From contig JBBBDQ010001293.1 of the NCBI GenBank assembly GCA_037127315.1, positions 1,514,501-1,578,500 on the forward strand: DNA of 64,000 bases, given 5' to 3'. This document shows, in pieces, positions 59,881-64,000 of the stretch (positions are counted from its first letter, which is position 1; each line of letters opens with the position of its first letter). The notes beneath the pieces are model-generated. The model did not search any database, was not told where the DNA came from, and saw only the letters and a list, made by a program, of their open reading frames with translations. The DNA is from Ascarosepion bandense (taxonomy: Eukaryota; Mollusca; Cephalopoda; Sepiida; Sepiidae). The translations under genes and the position numbers were made by a program.

Positions 59881-60488
59881 TACCACAACCACGCTCTCCC
59901 GTAGACTTACATGTCATCTTTCTGATTAGAGTACTATTAAACAACATTTCTCTGAAAAACATAAACATGTAGATTTTGGTCAACAATACGGTGATCCTTA
60001 CTCATACACACAGTCAGAGGAACCTGCAGATATTGGAGGCCATGTACATCAAATCAAAACAACCAACACTCAATAAAATCAACTTTAAAACAGGAAATAA
60101 CATATTACATTGCATTTGACTAGATGGTTTTGTTGTCATTTCGCGCTATCCCGCGGTGTGACGTCATAAAACCGCATCGCAAACTTAAGAACTGCGTTTA
60201 TTATTTTTGGTAACTATTGCCGTTGCCAAGCGGAGTTTTATGTCAACACAAAATAAAATCGTCGGTGATGGTGGATTTTATAATATTTCAGTTTAAACTA
60301 CCTCTCTGAAGATGGCTCATGTGAGCCGAAAGCTTAGAAGAAAACCAATAAATAATTATCCAAATGTTGGAGAATTTTTGTCTTTATTTTCAACTGAAAT
60401 TAAAGCCAAAATACGACGTTTAGAACGGCTCATGATTAAACATAATAGACATTCATTGTCTCTTATATTTAACAGCGTATGTCTAGAA
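59881..60488 (+). pseudogene. Penelope-like GIY-YIG C-terminus with complete 3' region
   Basis: Plus strand: SRRLTCHLSD, a stop, then STIKQHFSEKHKHVDF; after a one-base shift VNNTVILTHTHSQRNLQILE, AMYIKSKQPTLNKINFKTGN, stop. C-H-L-S...IKQHF..KH and ILE.MYIK...P.LN are features of the endonuclease end of EN-containing Penelope-like elements. Then come the shared flank (GTGTGACGTCATAAAACCGC), the hammerhead-like hairpin CTGAAGAT-GGCTC-ATGT-GAGCC-GAAAG at 60309, and the terminal block CATAATAGACATTCATTGTC. No RT domain is present. Confidence 0.7.
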
Positions 60489-60546
60489 AACATATATATA
60501 TATATATGACTGGGGAAAATTTTCCCTAAAATTGATCTTGATATAT

Positions 60547-61275
60547 TGTGAGAAATTATTCCCACATAGCTCAGAGCTCGAGCAGTGGGTGGAAATCAAC
60601 AACTATAACAAGACATACCTGGGGATTAACAACAAGTTTATTAGTCTTGCAAAAAGGTTGATTTTTGCAGCTTCTGCTCAGCTTGGTATATAGTCTCTTG
60701 TCGAGACGGAAGTTGGCTTCCTTCTGGAGACTTGAGTGAGTTCGGCCTCGTCTTGGAAGGTGATGAAGTTCACGTATGGAGCAGCAAATTCCGCGACGTT
60801 CAGGAATATTTCTTCTGAGGTCTGGGTTCTACAGCCGTTTCCAATTCGGTCGAAAGAAGGTCGATTCGGCCTCGTCTTGAAGAATTCTTAGAGAAGTTTT
60901 CTCTACAAGTAAGGCAATAGCCAAAAAAGGATACCTCCAAGGGTACGAAGGATTTGGAGAAAGTCTCTCTGAATAAAATGATAAGGCATTTGCCTAATAA
61001 ATTTACCTCGATATAGGTACAACTGTCTCAGGAAATAGAGACATGAGGGCGCCCACTGTAGGCCCCGCGGCAACATATAAGAAGGAGCGGTACTAAAATG
61101 CGACCGTGCTCTGTCGAAGCCGGCTAACCAAAGAGGCCGGAAATCTTCCCTTCTGTCCTAAGCCCGCCAAAGGTTCGAAACGAGGTCGGCCCACTCTGCC
61201 AATCAGCAGGATTGTCTTAAACAATGTGTTGGATTCATAATTCAATGAGGGGACTCGTTACATTTGTATAATTTC

Positions 61276-61280
<5 letters not shown>
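60547..61280 (-). mobile_element. Solo LTR, 734 bp
   Basis: Minus strand: starts TGTTGGAAATTAT and ends ATAATTTCTCACA, a 13-bp imperfect terminal inverted repeat with TG...CA. ATAT flanks both sides (4-bp duplication, but one flank is a TA tract, so this is weak). CTTATATGTTG could be a TATA region and AATAAA lies near 60640 on the minus strand, in LTR order. It is clearly richer in G+C than its surroundings. TTCGGCCTCGTCTTG is duplicated at about 60737 and 60871. No internal domain or primer-binding site is next to it, hence solo. Confidence 0.78.

Positions 61281-61318
<38 letters not shown>
61280..61318. repeat. (TA)n microsatellite
   Basis: TA run directly at the LTR 5' end, probably the insertion target. 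Confidence 0.95.
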
Positions 61319-61323
<5 letters not shown>

Positions 61324-62444
61324 GAAAGAAAGAGAGAATGAGCATAACATATTCGACACCATCCGCGGATTCAAGTATCCGCTGGGAAAGGCAATGTATT
61401 AGTCGCGGTGTGCCATAGAATAAAGATAAAGAGTTAAAAGACCAATTGATTTATTGATTCATTTTGACCGCTTTCTTCTGGCGAATGAAAGTTGTTAAAG
61501 GAATGTAAATTGCATGACCATTCAGGGCAGTTGTTAATGTAGCCGTCACGCTATCTTACTCTAATTACTCATCACGTGACTACACGCCATAGGATGAATG
61601 GATAACGAAAGCGATAAAAATGGAAATATAAAAAAATAAAAATAAATAAAAATTGAGCCCGCTAATCTCAAACCTTTTTTCTTCTTATTTGTGTTTGTTT
61701 TTTTGTTTTATTTATTTTCGAAATTGAATTTTTTATGTTTACACGTGTCTGAAGGAACGGTAATTGATAGTCGGACTTCTTACAAATTCTTCGATCTTTT
61801 AAACTTTACGCTTGTTCCTGTATCCGGTAGCACTCCCAATTGTTGTCATCATCGTAGCAGACAATTTCCACCTTTAAAGTCGTTACCTCGACCACTCCTT
61901 GATTTTTGGCAAGTAATATCATTGCGACAATCATTGTATACATAATTACTATAATTTAACAGACAAGGACTTCATTTCAGCCAAGCCCGATATGATTTTT
62001 TTAAAGTCTTATACACTGCCAAACTTCCGGACCACAAACTGGTTAAGCGGAAGTTTCCAATTCATGTTGCTTAATTTAAAGGTCGTAGAATATAAATGTG
62101 TGATAAAAGTATGCATTATAGTAAAACGAGTCCCAAATTAATCATAAAAATATGCTGTCTAAGAATTTAGACAACTTGTGAAAAGTAGTCAACATCTGAT
62201 GTCGTACAAAGATTCATAATTAATATGGCCGGCGAGTCAGATAAATTTGAAAGAATTTTTTGGATAGGTTTAATTTAAAAAAAAAAATAGCTACATCTCA
62301 AAAACAGTGTCTTAGAATCATCTCAATAAGTAGCGTCTTCTAAGATGAAAATAATTTGATTCTGTGAAACAATTTTCACTTAAGAAGAGTCTCTGTTTTA
62401 GTATGTAACACTTGATATCACAGATAAAATTTCTTAAAATAATA
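61319..62444. other. Unassigned DNA
   Basis: No repeat family is recognised. An 84-residue frame (61691-61945) has no known domain. Confidence 0.4.
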
Positions 62445-62446
62445 CG

Positions 62447-62752
62447 CCAGTCAGTTAAGTGCCATACGCGATAAACGCTTGGGCGATCATGTCTCGAAAG
62501 AGACACGACTGACTGGGCAGATGATTATCTCGCAGTAGGTTGCCATTGCTTTCTGCGGTAGACTGGTTGCCGACCAAGGTTATAGAACCCAGTCTGTCCT
62601 ATTATGTTAAAACCCATAACTGGAGGGAAAAGACGGATTAATACCTTTCCCAAGGGTATTTGCGCGTAAGTGAATGCAAAGAATTCAACTGGAATTCGAA
62701 CTCGGCTCTCCGATTTCTCGTTCCAAGCTGATATCCATTGCACCACAAACGC
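62447..62752 (-). mobile_element. SINE-A, full length
   Basis: CAGTCAGTTAAGTGCCATAC to TGCACCACAAACGCC, near consensus. Confidence 0.9.
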
Positions 62753-62757
62753 CAGTA

Positions 62758-62930
62758 CTTGTCTATATTTCTGAGATGAGGTAATATTTACATTATTTAC
62801 ATTGTTCTTACTATTGTCTTCATATTATTGGCATTATTATGACGTTTCGGTCGTTGTAAGCTCCGTTTTTTTTTTTTTTCGGTGATAGGAATTTCGAACT
62901 GAACCCTTTATTACGACCACGAGAGTATTT
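62758..62930 (-). repeat. Family F repeat
   Basis: GTCTATATTTCTGAGATGAG, TATGACGTTTCGGTCGTTGT and GAACTGAACCCTTTATTACG. It forms an inverted pair with the F fragment at 63210, about 280 bp away. Confidence 0.78.
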
Positions 62931-63059
62931 CATTGTCCTCAAGGTTGCATGGCTCAGTGGATATAGACGTTGGTGTGTTTCAAAGAGTTGTGGGTTAAAG
63001 GGAGATAACTACATGGCTACCAAACGTGCATCGCACATCGAATGAGAATGGTATACTCC

Positions 63060-63148
63060 AGTATTTTCTTGCAGGAAAATCTTCTGCCCAGTCAGTTATG
63101 GATCGAAAGAGACATGATCGCCCAATGGCACTTAAATGACTGATCAGT
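63060..63148 (+). mobile_element. SINE-A 3' end fragment
   Basis: AAATCTTCTGCCCAGTCAGT, GATCGAAAGAGACATGATCG and CACTTAAATGACTGATC are the terminal domain. Unrelated DNA precedes it. Confidence 0.8.
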
Positions 63149-63209
63149 GTTAATGGGGTTGGCAAATTTTGGACGTTGAAATTGATAAGAAGGGAAGACA
63201 AATAGATAA

Positions 63210-63325
63210 TAAAGGGTTCGGTTCGAAATTTCTAGCACTTGAAGAAGACCGGGGCGTACAACGGCCAAAATGTCGTTATACTTGCAATAAAGTTGAGGAC
63301 AATAGTCCGAACAATGTAAATAGGG
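63210..63325 (+). repeat. Family F repeat fragment
   Basis: GGTTCGAAATTTCTAGCACT, TGAAGAAGACCGGGGCGTAC, AACGGCCAAAATGTCG and GAGGACAATAGTCCGAACAA. Confidence 0.75.
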
Positions 63326-63349
63326 TAATACGCGAGTACTTTTAGTTCT

Positions 63350-63440
63350 GATAATTTGGCGTTTGCGATGTGGCCTGGTCGTATAATAGATAACGTCTTG
63401 GAATTTAAAATCGAGGGGCCGAGTTCGAAGGAGAAGGAAA
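63350..63440 (+). mobile_element. SINE head fragment (SINE-A/5S-SINE type)
   Basis: TGTGGCCTGGTCGTATAATA, GATAACGTCTTGGAATTTAA and AGGGGCCGAGTTCGAAGGAG are a head with damaged boxes. No body follows. Confidence 0.5.
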
Positions 63441-63477
63441 ACTCTGAATTAAAACCAACTGTTATCTTGTCGTGAAC

Positions 63478-63905
63478 GCCTTTTTTTTTTTTTAATCATT
63501 TCACCCCAAGCAAGGCATTCCACTGCCACTGTTGCGCATGGGGCTACATAGGGGAAGGTAAAGAGGAGTGGTTAGACATAGGGAATGTCAGGAGGAAGGT
63601 GACAGATGAGTAAGGATACCGAGGATGAGGGTTGGGCAGATGGGAAGAGTGTTTGATAGAATGGGAGCAGGTTAGTGTGTTAGGAGGTGTCTATTGACCT
63701 TACATTTAAACATTTAAAAACATTGTAGCCGTCAGGGAAGCAATCGTGCGGAAGGGAATTCCACAGTCGGGAAGTGCGAGGAAAGAAACTATTGGAGTAG
63801 AAGTTGGGTTGCATTTTATCGGTTTCACTGTTAAAGGGTAGGATCTTCTCGCCTCTTTAACTTTCGAGTTGTGTGAAACGGCTTGCATCAATAATCGGGG
63901 AGCCG
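63478..63905 (-). pseudogene. LINE-B 3' end: RT C-terminus, 3' UTR, poly(A)
   Basis: Minus strand: STPIVSFLALPDCGIPFRTI and ASLTATMFLNV correspond to the F.R.A.LWN.LP... stretch of CR1/L2/jockey-type LINEs, with clear damage. The 3' UTR ends in the block with AGTGG and CAAGCAAGGCATT and the left poly(T). It aligns along its length with 1268-1745 (GCCGTCAGGGAAGCAATCGT here, GCTGTCAGGAAAGCAAGTAT there). Confidence 0.68.
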
Positions 63906-64000
63906 AGCCAACAGCTTTATTTCAGACAAGCCCGATATAATTTTTTTTTATCAACAGCCCCGGCACTAAAGATACGCGAAAAACATCGCCATATTATGTC
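63906..64000. other. Unassigned DNA at window edge
   Basis: TTCAGACAAGCCCGATAT also occurs as TTCAGCCAAGCCCGATAT near 61976, hinting at a repeat that continues beyond the window. Confidence 0.35.

Noticed and set aside
61691..61945. 84-residue frame
   Set aside because: No recognised domain or gene signal. Listed only as unassigned DNA.

Overview
The window looks like intergenic or intronic DNA from a large, repeat-rich animal genome, most likely a coleoid cephalopod such as an octopus. I base this on the AT-rich composition, dozens of long (TA)n, (CA)n and (TCTA)n tracts, abundant tRNA-derived SINEs whose style recalls published cephalopod families, and eroded RTE-, CR1/L2- and Penelope-type retroelements. 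I could not align against any database, so the species call is inference. I found no intact protein-coding gene, no functional tRNA or rRNA gene and no bacterial feature. All open frames are repeat-encoded, low-complexity, or short and unrecognised.

Repeat families, labelled here for cross-reference. SINE-A is a tRNA-headed SINE of about 310 bp with more than 20 copies. The 5S-SINE is a 5S rRNA-like head fused to a tRNA-like segment and a SINE-A-like body. SINE-D is a tRNA head followed by a hammerhead-ribozyme-like module and a microsatellite tail. SINE-E is a further tRNA-like head. LINE-A is an RTE-like LINE with a (GAA)n-type 3' end. LINE-B is a CR1/L2-like LINE with a poly(A) end, and SINE-B is a short element sharing that end. 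Penelope-like (PLE) pieces keep the C-terminal GIY-YIG region and its 3' flank. Families F, G, K and M are other dispersed repeats.

Layout. 1-6 kb: palindromes in TA tracts, LINE-B and 5S-SINE copies, a mariner-like transposase remnant. 6-15 kb: SINE-A clusters, a pogo/Tigger-like element (7630-8633), an old satellite (13.3-14.3 kb). 15.5-16.2 and 18.7-20.4 kb: minisatellites. 20.5-23.2 kb: pyrimidine-rich DNA with SINE-B copies. 23.6-30.6 kb: several hammerhead-like motifs and large (TCTA)n arrays. 30.6-31.3 kb: a Helitron with a readable empty site. 32.3-32.9 kb: a higher-order minisatellite. 33-35 kb: perfect foldbacks and PLE terminal sequence. 35-50 kb: sparse old repeats, LINE-A pieces, a Tc1/mariner MITE. 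50-55 kb: a 470-bp inverted repeat, a solo LTR splitting a SINE-A, PLE and LINE-A remains. 57-58.5 kb: minisatellite and pyrimidine tract. 59-64 kb: PLE, a 734-bp solo LTR, SINE-A and LINE-B.

The most interesting observation is a recurring RNA fold, CUGANGA - stem - GAAA, in at least seven unrelated repeats. The copy at 23622-23668 meets every core requirement of a type I hammerhead ribozyme, including a GUC cleavage triplet. The family K pair (4607-4674 and 59205-59275) shows compensatory base changes in two helices. The same motif lies just 3' of Penelope-like coding remains, which fits the established link between Penelope-like elements and hammerhead ribozymes. Its presence in a tRNA-SINE tail is the part I would check first.
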